The notes below the pieces were generated by a model. It was not told the origin of the DNA, ran no database searches, and saw only the letters and a program-made list of their open reading frames with translations. A stretch of 64,000 bases of DNA, from assembly GCA_006503475.1 (NCBI GenBank), contig RSEH01000018.1:1-64000 (forward strand). Direction: 5' to 3'. This document shows, in pieces, positions 11,967-23,100 of the stretch (positions within the stretch are counted from its first letter, which is position 1; each line of letters opens with the position of its first letter). This DNA is from Stentor roeselii (lineage: Eukaryota > Ciliophora > Heterotrichea > Heterotrichida > Stentoridae). The position numbers and the translations under genes are program-made.

Positions 11967-12218
11967 GTGAAAAAAAGATTTTTAATTAATATATCATTTC
12001 GCGTTAACATTTTTTATTTGATATTAATTATTAAAGTTCTCTATCTTTATTTTCTTATTGCTTTGAGATTTATTACCACTAATAGCAGATGGATTGAGGG
12101 GTATCTGACGCCCAAATCTATGAAATGCTTTGAGGTTGTCTTTGAAAATGATGAAAATAGTAAATTAATTGAACTCTGGAAAGATAGACTCATGAAAGAC
12201 TTATCTAATAATAAGTAA
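11967..12218 (+). CDS. Small ORF, doubtful
   Basis: An 83-codon frame beginning at GTG. A hydrophobic first half is followed by a protein-like charged tail (RWIEGYLTPK, ENDENSKLIELWKDRL). No ATG or TATAA start context is seen. The tail looks more coding-like than chance AT-rich sequence, so it may be the end of a small gene or a fragment. No family is recognised. The rest of 11706-12401 shows nothing else. Confidence 0.2.
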   Translation: MKKRFLINISFRVNIFYLILIIKVLYLYFLIALRFITTNSRWIEGYLTPKSMKCFEVVFENDENSKLIELWKDRLMKDLSNNK

Positions 12219-12401
12219 TTGAAGAACTATTACTCATCTAAAATTAAAGATGTAAGAGAAGTATTCTGAACAGTAATATCCAAACAAATCAATAATTAAC
12301 TTTTGAAGTTATTAATAAAATCCTGAGTTTATATTTTGTAGAGTTTTAAATACTTTCATTTAAACCAAAAATTTTTGAGATATTCTAAATTAATTCTAAT
12401 C

Positions 12402-13937
12402 TTAATTCTTGAAAGTTATGAAGTTGAGTGCATCAAGTTGATTACTAGTGACCATAATATTCGAATTTTCAATTCTAAAATTCCTTATTTTTCTTTGAGA
12501 TTCACTAACAGAAGATGTAAAAATCATCATCTTGCAGTCAAATCCTAACATCAAGACTTCCCTAAAAAACCTGGCTCCTGCATTTTCCCCATCTGCTTCT
12601 TTTGGTCTATTCATATCAGAGATAATTCTAAAATTTGAAATTGCTTTTTTCTGCTCTTGACCCCAAAATGACTGCAAATAAGCCAAAGCTGTTTCGGTTG
12701 AATTTTTAAGGATGAATCTGACAGAGTTTGAATAAGTGAAGGATTTTTCAATAATTGATTTATTTTCCCATGATTCTTCATGAATATAATCATCTACCCA
12801 GAGGATGTTAAACAATCCAAGGCCTAATTCGATTTCTTTGAGCCAAATCTGATTTTTGTTAAATATTTTTTCAACTTTTTGAACTAAAAATTGACTCAAA
12901 GGAAGAAAAAGGATCTCTTTTTCCTGTTTGTATAATGAAATATGCTCAATACTTCTGCCTGTCTGAGAATAAATCTTGAAAATTGTGTTTCTTTCTGTGA
13001 AAATATTATTATCTTCTTTAGAGCTACTACTAAATGGAATCCAGCATATTATTACCCCAGGTTTGTAATAATTCAAATCTTCATCATTCAAGTTAACATG
13101 TCTTGTGCAGTGTCCCCAATAAAGTGGAAGCATCGAAAGTGCAGAGTAGAGATAACTATTAATTGTATTGAATTCATTTATTTCTTGATTTTCATTTGCA
13201 AAAGTTGAGTATAATGACATTGCAATTTTTCGATTGAGAAATTCAGAATAACTTCCAGTGTAAAATTTCAAAGCCAAAGCAAGTATTTTTTCTAATTCTT
13301 CATCAATGTTATTCCGAATCTTGACACTATCCCTCAACCCTAGATGCGGAGCACTTTTGATTACCCTTGGATCATATTTATTGATTATTTGTTTGAACTC
13401 CTCGAGGCTTATTTCAAACCTCTTCTTGACCATTACTAAATTTTTATAATGGTATAATTCTCTATATTTATTTGAAATCAGCCATTTTCCTGTAATAAGG
13501 ATAGTTTCATTATCATGATCAGATATTGAAGTCAGGGTTTCAATATTGTCTACTGCTCCTAAGACAGAAAAATAAGCCTCATGAAAACTCCTTGATCCGG
13601 TATCATTTATATTTTTAGAATCATAACTAAGCACATCATTAAGGAATCGAATTGATTTATAACCTTGAATTTTATTATAATTAGGTAAGAGCTTGTTATT
13701 TAGTAAAATAGGTTTATTACTTGGTGTATCCATTAGTTCACGATAATAAGAATAATTACCTTGATAATCTTTTTTTTTTTCTGAATTTTGAGCTTTATGA
13801 TATTTATATCCTATAAATTCATCAGAAGGATTAAAATATTCAATGTTTTCATATTGAAATTCTGGTAATTTCACAAATTTCTCTCTTGTCTTAAAATTCA
13901 AGTCGAATTCATTTCCTTCATTTCCCATATCACCCAT
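12402..13937 (-). CDS. ADP-ribosyltransferase-receiver fusion protein, copy 3 (intact)
   Basis: 511 aa, starting at ATG 13937 directly behind TATAA. Residues 1-115 are polar; about 115-215 form a block conserved among the three copies (EAYFSVLGAV, TGKWLISNKY). Residues about 220-370 match an arginine-type mono-ADP-ribosyltransferase fold: FYTGSYSEFLNR helix, LPLYWGHCTRHV with Arg279, YKPGVIICW, FSSSS at 303-306, and EKEILFLP with Glu339/Glu341 (the R-S-ExE pattern). Residues 377-511 match a receiver domain: ILWVDD with Asp382/Asp383, IISDMNRP with candidate phospho-acceptor Asp441, and MIFTS with Thr474. The usual receiver Lys is not evident. The inferred role is NAD-dependent protein ADP-ribosylation under receiver control; substrate and location are unknown. 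There is no signal peptide. Confidence 0.7.
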   Translation of the reverse strand: MGDMGNEGNEFDLNFKTREKFVKLPEFQYENIEYFNPSDEFIGYKYHKAQNSEKKKDYQGNYSYYRELMDTPSNKPILLNNKLLPNYNKIQGYKSIRFLNDVLSYDSKNINDTGSRSFHEAYFSVLGAVDNIETLTSISDHDNETILITGKWLISNKYRELYHYKNLVMVKKRFEISLEEFKQIINKYDPRVIKSAPHLGLRDSVKIRNNIDEELEKILALALKFYTGSYSEFLNRKIAMSLYSTFANENQEINEFNTINSYLYSALSMLPLYWGHCTRHVNLNDEDLNYYKPGVIICWIPFSSSSKEDNNIFTERNTIFKIYSQTGRSIEHISLYKQEKEILFLPLSQFLVQKVEKIFNKNQIWLKEIELGLGLFNILWVDDYIHEESWENKSIIEKSFTYSNSVRFILKNSTETALAYLQSFWGQEQKKAISNFRIISDMNRPKEADGENAGARFFREVLMLGFDCKMMIFTSSVSESQRKIRNFRIENSNIMVTSNQLDALNFITFKN

Positions 13938-13978
13938 TTATAAGTATCTATAATTCCAATTTTACTAAACATTAACTA

Positions 13979-14554
13979 TTAGCATGCAAAATAATTGACA
14001 TTATTGTGTGATGCAAATGAAATATACATATCCCATCCCAAACTAACCATTCCTACATACAAAGCTCTTAAACGCACAGGAACCGCATAAAAGCAAAGAA
14101 ATCCAACCGGAAACCAAATCACATAACTCGCTAAAAGAATACTTTTAAACTCTTTCTTCAACTTTTCCATAATTTTCATTTCTTTTCCTTCAAAATACGT
14201 GACCCAAGAAATACAGAACCCGACTTCAAAAGGAGCAAAGAAGATCATATCAGTGACAGTCTTATAAAGTGAAGTCTTAATATTTTTCTGCTTTCCAAAA
14301 AGCCTATCCAAAAACTTATACCAATAAACAACTTCAAGTTTTGTAACAAGAAGTCCATAAGCAGCCATGACGCCAGTCCTATTATAGTCAATTCCATGTT
14401 CTTCAAAAAGTGCCTGGCAAAAGAAGTCTCCAATGCCAGTAAGGACTCCTCCAGTGATGCCCCTGAATATTTAGTACTTGACATGCTTCGGGTACTTCTG
14501 AAGGATATCCTCATACCCTTTCCAGAGAGCTTTTCCAATACTAAAGAATTTCAT
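13979..14554 (-). CDS. Mpv17/PMP22-family membrane protein
   Basis: Two frames join over a 15-nt intron (14463-14477) to give about 186 aa. The order fits the Mpv17/PMP22 family: N-terminal WKGYEDILQKYP, GVLTGIGDFFCQ, a middle helix with VYWYKFLD, then FFAPFEVGF, and a C-terminal segment with SYVIWFPVGFLCF. Four membrane helices are expected. Family members sit in the inner mitochondrial or peroxisomal membrane and are thought to form channels; the compartment cannot be told from sequence. The start ATG (14554) is 70 bp from the divergent gene at 14625. Family assignment is fairly sure, the specific role is not. Confidence 0.75.
14463..14477 (-). other. 15-nt intron
   Basis: GTACTAAATATTCAG, with A at position 10. 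It contains an in-frame TAA; removing it joins VK to GITGGVL and restores the Mpv17/PMP22 N-terminus. Confidence 0.9.
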
Positions 14555-14624
14555 TATTAATCATTCATTTTAATATCCTGAGATGAAGGTCTTTGAAAGG
14601 ACTTCTTGATTCTCTTCTTCATAA

Positions 14625-15434
14625 ATGGTTGCTGGGTATCTCAAGTCTTCAGGGCCTTCTGACCCGAAACATCAGACTTTGACTCATGCCCTGGTTTCCT
14701 ATTTCACGACTATAACGATTTTAACACTTATCTTGTTGTCGTTAAGTGAAAGTTTGTTTTACCCTTCAAAAAAGCAGTTGTTGCTTTTTTTTTGTCTTTT
14801 AGGATACACTTGTGTCTTGTTTTTCTCGAGGGTTATCTTTGAACGTAAGAAATAATCAGGTCAAATCACTGTTTATGATATGTTTTGGCAGTGCAATGTC
14901 AGTCTGGTACTTGCACTTGTTGGGGCTTTGATTGGAAATCGAGAAGTTGTCTCTGCTGCTGTTGTTTCTGTCGCACTTGACCAGAGTCTTTGGTGGGTTG
15001 ATGTCGGGTCTTATTTGATTTCGGGAAAGTTTAAAGTAGGAGTCGCTAAGTACTTGATTTGGCCTGATACTACTTGGACCAGGGTGTTGACGGCGACTCA
15101 TCATCTTTGGTTTATACCGGCTTGTGCGTATTTCAATGAAGGGCTTCCGACTCCTGGAGCTGCTCTGGCGGTTATCGTTGTTGCTTATATGGCAGTGGTC
15201 TCCAGATGGTGCATTCCATTCGAAATTCCTTTTCACGGAAAAATGCGATACATGAATGTAAACTGCACTTATGAATGCTGGAAAGACGTAAAAATCCCAG
15301 TTCTCCATCTAGCCGATCGTATTCTTTACATAGACAAACACTTCTTCTATGGCTTTTGTTTACTTAACTTTTGCTGGAATGTAGGCAACACTCTTTGCTT
15401 TTTCTTGATTAAAGTGTTATTTAGCGTAGAATAG
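14625..15434 (+). CDS. Multi-pass membrane protein with His-His motif, unknown
   Basis: Two frames join over a 15-nt intron (14845-14859) to give 264 aa. There are about seven hydrophobic segments. The central part has a distinctive polar signature inside the membrane region: DQSLWWVD, GKFKVGVAKYL, and WTRVLTATHHLWFIP with paired His. The C-terminal third has cysteines (CTYECW) and a final helix. Buried D, W and HH residues suggest an enzyme or metal-binding membrane protein, but I cannot name a family. There is no signal peptide. It is divergent from the Mpv17/PMP22-like gene, 70 bp between starts. Confidence 0.7.
14845..14859 (+). other. 15-nt intron
   Basis: GTAAGAAATAATCAG, with A at position 10. 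It carries an in-frame TAA; splicing keeps the frame across FERQITVYDM. Confidence 0.9.
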
Positions 15435-15632
15435 ATTAGGTAGTCATTTGTTGTAAGAAGCTGAAATTGCAGCTTTCATTGGTTTTGAGGGTGTTATTGT
15501 AAAACATTTCATTTTGAATACTTTCATATTAACTGAAATGACTGGTCAGTCTACTTTCTTTAAGTAGAACTGAAGATTTTATTATCATTAATCTAAATGA
15601 ATTATATAAATGAATCCATTTTATAATAATTC

Positions 15633-16271
15633 ATGTCAAACAATTCAAAATCTCAGAGACAATACAAAATCATGATTCCGCTTAAAAGCGAAACCACCGA
15701 TGACGATTTGATACTTCAAAAGACTCTTTCACCACCTGCATTCCCATCTTTAGAGTCAAAAATGAAACTGCTAGAAGACTACGGCCTCGACAAAGACTTC
15801 ACGAGAAAGACCAGAAGTTCTAAAATATGTATGGCTGACCTTTGGGGATCCAGTAGCAACAAGCAGAAATTCCTGAAGTTATCAGGATGTCTAGACGCCT
15901 ACGCAAAAATGAAGCAATCATCAAAAGCTTTAGAAGTTTTACCCAGCAGGTCTCTAGTAAAGCCAGACAAGCCACACATCATGGACCTCAACACGAAAAG
16001 ACGACTTCTCTTCGAAGACCAGCGAAAATCTTTGAATTATTTGGCGCCGTTGGTTAAAATAACCAAGAGCAGCCCAAACACGCCAAGAGCCAGTCACAAC
16101 GTTGAGTCAAAATCGCTCTCTGAGCTTCTTTTACCTGATATCAGCTGCTCGAAAAGCACTCCTAATAGCCCCAGAGGCTCTGGGGTTCCTGAAAGACTTT
16201 TTCTTTCTGACTTGAAAGGAAGAAAAGAATGTTTTAGCTCGTTTTCAGGGTCTTTTAAAAACGAGACGTGA
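15633..16271 (+). CDS. Hypothetical basic Ser-rich protein
   Basis: 212 aa beginning at ATG 15633, a few bases after TTATAAT. It is rich in S, K, L and P with no membrane segment. Two short similar stretches, KSSPNTPRAS and KSTPNSPRGS, each followed by an LSELL or LFLSDL segment, look like repeated short linear motifs with SP/TP sites. The gene ends at TGA 16269-16271, with a TAA two codons later. I do not recognise a family; a regulatory or cytoskeletal adaptor is possible but unproven. Confidence 0.6.
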   Translation: MSNNSKSQRQYKIMIPLKSETTDDDLILQKTLSPPAFPSLESKMKLLEDYGLDKDFTRKTRSSKICMADLWGSSSNKQKFLKLSGCLDAYAKMKQSSKALEVLPSRSLVKPDKPHIMDLNTKRRLLFEDQRKSLNYLAPLVKITKSSPNTPRASHNVESKSLSELLLPDISCSKSTPNSPRGSGVPERLFLSDLKGRKECFSSFSGSFKNET

Positions 16272-16476
16272 TTTTAACTAACAAGGATAATTTGGTAGGA
16301 TTTTGAATGGTAATTGAGGTTTAAGGAGAAGTTTTTGTTATTTTTTGGGAATGTTAAAGTTTTTAGGGAATTTTTAGCGAAAATTGAGGAGGATGAGAGA
16401 GGAGGAGAATTTTTTAATCATTTTGAAAAGGTTTAGGATTTTAGAGGTTGTGATTGAAAATTATTCTTTTGATTTT

Positions 16477-16532
16477 AAAGTTATAAAGTCCTTAGTTCAG
16501 AAATAAAGTTATAAAGTCCTTAGTTCAGAAAA
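16477..16532 (+). repeat. Tandem 28-bp duplication upstream of a start codon
   Basis: Two adjacent 28-bp copies starting at 16477 and 16505, beginning AAAGTTATAAAGTCC, differ only at the last base. Each contains TTATAAAG. They end 18 bp before the ATG at 16551, so they may duplicate promoter sequence. Confidence 0.8.
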
Positions 16533-16550
16533 TAAGATAGTTTTATAAAT

Positions 16551-17045
16551 ATGGAAAATTCACACAGGCCTACTCCAGCAGAGATACAAATGACGATGCC
16601 TTCAGAAGTGTCTTTCGAAGATTATTATGGTCTAACCCAGTTCCCCAAGTTGCAGTCCCAACCTCCTCCACCATCAAAGCCAATCGAAAATCCAGTCAAT
16701 TCAAAAAACCTCTCAGTTGAAGATCCTCCATCTCCTCCTCCTTCTCTTCAAACCATCAGCGAAAACACTTCAACTTCACCATTAAAAGATCGAGAAAAGG
16801 AAGACTGGGTGACAGTAAAAAACCGAGGAAAGAAAAAGCCACAGGAAGGTGTTTCAAAGTTCGAGTCCCTAGCAGAGCAGCAGTTAAACAACAACAAAAC
16901 CAAAAAAAAATCCATAAAAAAGAAGTTAAAAGACATTCAAGACCTCCTAAAAAAGCAATCAACAGGAGAAAAACTTGACTCAAACCAAATAGCAAAGATC
17001 CAAAACAAGAAAAACCTAGAAAAAGAATTAGCATCATTAGCATAA
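16551..17045 (+). CDS. Small Pro-rich protein with PYM/eIF2A-like C-terminal helix
   Basis: 164 aa with TTTATAA directly before the ATG. Residues 1-80 are disordered and Pro/Ser-rich. A short motif EKEDWVTVKNRGKKK follows. The last 45 residues form a predicted helix of the form KKLKDIQDLLKKQ, then G..LDSNQ..KI..K..LEKELASL. That pattern resembles the C-terminal helix of PYM and eIF2A, which contacts the ribosome. The similarity is by eye and short, and the N-terminal Y14/Mago-binding motif of PYM is not seen. It is convergent with the giant gene at 17111, 65 bp apart. Confidence 0.6.
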   Translation: MENSHRPTPAEIQMTMPSEVSFEDYYGLTQFPKLQSQPPPPSKPIENPVNSKNLSVEDPPSPPPSLQTISENTSTSPLKDREKEDWVTVKNRGKKKPQEGVSKFESLAEQQLNNNKTKKKSIKKKLKDIQDLLKKQSTGEKLDSNQIAKIQNKKNLEKELASLA

Positions 17046-17110
17046 CACCCAATTCTAAAAAACTCTTAAAATCTCAGCACTTTATTTGATTTTTCATGAT
17101 AAACTATTAA

Positions 17111-20100
17111 CTATCTCTTCTTCATCACAACCAGTTCACCACTAATCTTCTCCAACTGATCCATGATAAGATTAAACTGTTCAAAGTCAACACTTGCCAC
17201 AAGTCTTTCAATTTTCTTGACACGTGTAAGCAAGTTTTGCAGAACATTCGTATAATCCGCATATTCACTAACAACACTTTTAACGAACACAGGTAAAGGA
17301 TTGACTCTCAATTTAGTATCAATTTGTTTGACAGGTTCATAAATAAGTTCACTTTTTCCAGTAGGGAATCTGATTTCAAGTTTTTCTTCTTCTTTACTTG
17401 CCTGAACGACTTTATTATTATCTTCTTTATATTTCGCTAGTTTCTGAGCCATTTTTTCCTGATATTTCTGCATTCTAAGGTTAAGTCTTTCTTGCATTTT
17501 TTCCTTTTGTCTAAGTCTTTCTTTTTCCATTGCAGCTTCCCATTCACTCATTTCCTGCTGATGTTTTTTAATCATTTCTTCCATTTGTTCCGGTCTTATT
17601 CCTCTTCTTCTCATTTCTTCAAGCATCTGCCGTTGTTTTTCTTCTTTTTCCTTTCTCATTCTTTCTAATTCAAACATTTCCTTTTTCCTGGCTTCAGCTT
17701 CATCCAGTTGTTTTCTTATTTCATCGATTTCCTGTTCTACTCCTCCTTGAATCTTCAGAAATTCAAGTTGTCTTGAATCAAGTTCTTTTAACTTGCGGGA
17801 ATATTCAGACTCAACTTGTTTTTTCATGTCTTGAGCAGCGGCTTCTGCCTGGTTTAAATGAGACTGAAGCAGTGCCGGGTTCAATTCCCTCATTTTTTTA
17901 AGTAAATCTCCAGTTTCCTGCAGTTGTTTATCTGAAAGGTCAAGAAAACGTTGTCGAAATTCATCTTCAACAGCTCGCCAGAGCCCGTCTTGGTCTTTTC
18001 CAAGATTATTAACAAAGTTGTAGTCTAATTGAGTCACTGCATCACTTTCTTGCTTTTCAAGTGATTTGATTTCTGAAGCTTTCGCCATTGGACTAAGGGC
18101 TGAAAGTTCGACTTGGTTTCTTTTAATGATGAACTCGTGACGAATTTTCATTAATTTGTCAGCTTTTGAAGAAATTGAGTCTTGGAGAAGAGAAGTTTGT
18201 CTTTGGGTTAAAGTTTCTTGCTTTTTGCGGAGAAGCTGGTCTAGTTCGATTTCGTGCTTCTCGTCAATCATTTCTTTTATTTTCCGGGTTAACTCTTCTG
18301 GGTCCATGTCGCTGTTCATCAGCTTTAAGATTTTTTCTTGGGTTATTTGGGTCGTCATGTCAGATACTTCGTCGTCTTGCTTGTCGTCTAAAGTTATTTG
18401 CTCTGCTTGATGTTTTCGCCGAAGTTCAGCTTCTTTTAGAGCTCTTTGTCGCTTTCTTTCTTCTAGCTTTGCTTGAAGGGAGTCTTTTTGTTTGGAATTG
18501 TCAGGCTTGGAATTCAAAGCGTCTAGTTGGGATAAAAGATTTTTCTTTTCGGAGTCTGAGGCAGTCTTCAAAGCATTTTCAAGTTGTGCACGTTGTCCAT
18601 CCCTCGGCACATTAATCTGCAAATCTGCAAATTCCTCCTCCAGCCTAACCTTTTCCATTTCCTGCTTTTCAAACAATTCCTGCCTAGCCACATCCTGCTT
18701 AGTCCTCAAAATTTCAATTTTTTCCTGATCCTCAACTTTAAAGAACTTAGGAAGATCAGCAGGTTGTTCATTACTTTCATCATTTTCTTCTTTATTTTCC
18801 AATTCGACCAAAGGTGCAGGTTTAACTTTTCTATTTCTCAATCTTTTCATAAGTTCCGCTTCTTGTCTTTCCCTTTCTTCCTGCATTCTCGCTTCAAGTT
18901 CCTTCGCATTTTGATTATAATTTTCCATTAATTCATCTTGTTCTCTTTTACTCTTGGCATCTTTCAAGTTCTTGCTAAGTTCTTCTCTCATTTTCTTGAT
19001 TTGCGCTGATTTTTCATCATCCAAGGCTTTTACCAGTTCCGCTTTTGCCTGGTCAATATTATCAACACCTTGATCCGTTGTTTTTTTGATAAGAGCAGAG
19101 ACAAAAGAAGTAGCAGGTTCTTCTTCAATAGGAAAAATTGAAGATTCTGGCTTTTTACGTTTATTTGCTCTGTCCTGTAACCTTTTACTAAGAAGTTCAT
19201 TTGCTTTGTTCTGTTCATCAACTAAAGCCTGGTCAAGTCTCAACATATTTCCAGAGAAATCCTGAAGTAAGTCTTTTTTATCTTTATCTGACAAGTTCGG
19301 GTTCTGCAAGATTTCCTGGAATTTTCGCTTCGCGTCGTCAAGTCGACTGGTATCGCGCAAGTAACTGTCAGCCAACTGGTTCAAGATATTTTCCACTTCT
19401 TGCTCAGGAGATAATTCAACTTGAGGCTCTTCGCTGCCTTCGCCGTCGTCGAGTCCTTCAAGACTGTCTCTGAGGAACTTTTTGATTTTCGCGATTTTGT
19501 CAAGCATGTCTGCCATGTTTTTCCTTCCGTCTTCAAGTCGTGAGTGAAAAGTGTTCTCGGCTAAGACTTTTTGGTCTTCTAGAAGTTTTTGCATGTGCTT
19601 GAAAATTGTGGGGTCGATGTCGTCGTTGCCTACCATTTCGTCGATTCCTACTTTGGATTCTTGATTGGATTTTTTACTTGAATCGTCTTCTTTTCCACTT
19701 TCGTCAAATGAACTGGAATCGTTTTCTGGCTTTGTTAAGGCTTCGAAGTCCATTAAAAGTTGGAGGTCGCGGTAGTTTGATGTTACTCTGAAACGGTATC
19801 GCCAACGGTGGTGCTCGAAGAGGTAAACGGCGAGGATTAGAAGGATTACGATTCCGATCAGACTAATAACCAGAAGAATAATAAAAGTCCAGTCCGGGTC
19901 ACTGATGATACTTTTCCTTGACTGTGTTCCCATAGTAAGGACTGACGACGTAGTTCTAGTCCTGATCGGAATTTCCGGGTCAGTGCATTGTTGCCCTGCT
20001 CCCATCACTGATATAATAATATGTTTATCAGACGAAGCCGAGTCAACAAAATCATAAGTTCCTTGTTCACTAAACGTAAAAGCGAATATCTTGATATTCG

Positions 20101-23100
20101 TAGATTCCGACTTCATCAAAGTCTTCAATTCCCTAAACGCTCCATAGTCAAAGTCCTCATTGGTATTAATCAAAGAGTCTTTAAGGTACTCAGGGTAATG
20201 GTCTTTACTCACCGAGAAGACATAAGTATCATTCAAACTAATACAAATCACTGGGTTTGAAATAGAATTACTTTCTTGCAACGACCTTCTCCTACTTAAC
20301 AAAGTATTCAAAGCAGTCCCCGGTCCATACATAGCTTTAGGTCCATCATCACTCATATCCATGCTATACAAAGTACATCCTGTCGAGCAAGACAATTTTC
20401 CATAATAATCTTTCTGTCCATCTAAAGATTTCGATTCTTGAGTACTTAAACTTGTAATCGTCGAACCTGTCACTGTGAACTTCTCGGCTGAGTCTCGACA
20501 GGCCTTGTTGCAGATGTCGTCGATACTTTTGACTTCTTCACATTCACAGATTCCGACACCGTTCATTCTTTTGCCTTTGCCGCCATCGCACTCGTCTTTA
20601 CAGTCGTTTGGGTCTTTTGGAGACCCTGACGGGTCTCGAACTTGGCCTTTCGGTTGAAAGACGTAAACCTTTTTGAAGCAGTCTTCGGTTCCGTCTTGGT
20701 CGGAGATTAAAACTCCTTCGCTTATGAACTCGTAACCGGGAATGCAACGGCAGGTACCGTCGGATTTTAGGTAGTTACGGTTTGAACCGGTGCAGGTACA
20801 TGTCGTGCTTCCTTGAACTGAAGAGGCTGAACTGCCGCAGGGGAAACAGTTTGGATTGCCGAAGGTGTCGGTGTAGGTGTCTTTCGGGCAGAGTAAACAC
20901 ACGTCTTCAGTGGACTGGCCCAATAAGGGATTATAAGTTCCAGGTGTGCAAGGTGCAGGTGAATAAGCTCCAGCTTCACAGTAATACCCAGCTGGGCAAA
21001 TGTATCCTCCTTGAGTTGAATTATACATTGGGTCTGGTCGAGTAGCAGCTTTAACACATATATATCCAGCTTCGCATATCTTGCATCCTTCACTCGAATT
21101 TGAATACATTCCCTGCCCACAGGGTAAGCATTCATCATCAAAAGCATAATACCCATCCCGGCACTTTTCAGGCGCAAAAGACCCTTCAGGACAAGCATAT
21201 CCAATTGGACATTTAACAAAAAGTTCCCCATCAACATGAGTAAGATTATAATCAACATCATTATACTGCACATAATTAGGAAGATTAGCATAGTCGTATT
21301 TAGGACAATAATACCCTTTAGGGCACTTGATACTTTGCGGTGACTCTTCCTTACAATAATGTCCAATAAGACACAATTTAGGATAAGGAGACCCAGTAGG
21401 ACAATAAGTTCCTTCACTGCAAGAAAGCATCAAGTCAGACCCTCCAGGACACATGAATCCTTCAGTGCAAATAAGACAATCATCAATCGACCCGGCAGTA
21501 GTCGAGTTGCTATAAGTTCCAGGAGGACAAGGAGTCTGTGACTGTGCACCTTCGACACAATACGCTCCAATAGTTCCACATTCAAAAGAGGAATAATCTG
21601 CAGTTCCCATTTCAGTGCACATATAACCAGCTGGGCATACTTTACAGCTATTTTGTGAATCTTGGCCTGTTTTCGAGTTGTAAGTCCGAATAGGACATAA
21701 AGTATGTGTCTGGACTCCTTGAGGACAATAAGACCCTGCAGGGCATTCGATGGGAGTTGATATGTCAGGGTCGCAGTAGTACCCAGGGGGACAGTCAGTG
21801 CAGTCATTGATGCTTTTACCTCCTCTTAGCTTGTTGAACTTGCCACTGGGACATTCAGTCATCGCTGTGGTGCCTTTTTCGCAGTACCCTCCAGCAGGAC
21901 AGTCTTGTCCATAGTCATAAGTTCCAAATGGTGTCGGGGTGTGACTTCCTCCAATGCATAAAAACCCAGCAATGCACTTTTCACTGATTCTTCCATCAAC
22001 ACAGTACTTTCCAGCAGGACATTCAGAACAATCGTCAGAACTTTGAAGTTGAAGACTGCCCGGGTCTGAGTTGTAACTTCCTGTAGGGCAGATGAAAGGA
22101 GTTCCAGTCTCTTCTGGGCAATAAGAGTACAAAGGACATTCAAGGTCACTATTTTCAGAACCTGTCGGGCAGTACTTCCCAGCAGGACAAGGATCACAAG
22201 TTGATTTTCCAGTTGTTGAAGCGAAAGTGCCAGATTCACAAGGAAATTCCGTTGAATGACGTGTTTTCCCTTCACAGAAATACCCGACTGGACAAGCAGT
22301 TCCAGAAGAAGCTCCAGTTTCACAATAAGACCCTGCAGGGCAGTCAGTGCAAGAGCTTTGTCCAGCAGTTGACTGAACAGTTCCCATTTCACAGGGTATT
22401 TCATCAGGACTGCCTGTCGGGCAGTAGTGTCCTGCATTGCAAGTATTCTGAGTAGCAGTAGACGCCTTAGTAGTGCAGTAATACCCAGCTGAACATTCAC
22501 CAGTCGGCTCAGAAAGTCCTTCAGTGGCGCAGTAGTACCCAGGGGTGCAGTCAGTGCAATCAGAAACTGAAGTCAAACCAAGTCCAGCTCCAAAAGTCCC
22601 TGCAGGGCAATTTGTTGAAGTTCCGGAACCTCCTTCACAATAAGTTCCGACTGGGCAGATGTTGCCTGAGTCGTCGTCGAGAGGGACTGGAGTGATTGAA
22701 CCTTCTAAACAATAGTAACCTGATTCGCATGGGTCTGAAACTGCACCTAGACCTTGCTTTATGCAGTAAGAACCGGCCGTGCAGGGAGTTTCTGATGAAG
22801 AACCGGATGGGCAGAAATTTCCTCTTTCGCAAACTGAACCTGAGGTGTGGTCGTCTGGAGGATTGCTTACTTTGGCCCCGGATGAACAGTAGTAACCGTC
22901 TGCGCAGTTGCCTGTTACTGAGGAGAGGCCTTCTGTCGCGCAGTATTTACCCGCATCGCATAAAATGCAGTCGCTTGATTGAGTTTTTCCTGTTGATGGG
23001 TTGTAAGTGCCTGGACTGCAGGGATATGAGTATTTGTAACCTGTCTTTGATGGGCAGTAATAACCAGCAGGACAAGTAGTTTGGCTAGTCGCTCCTTTTT

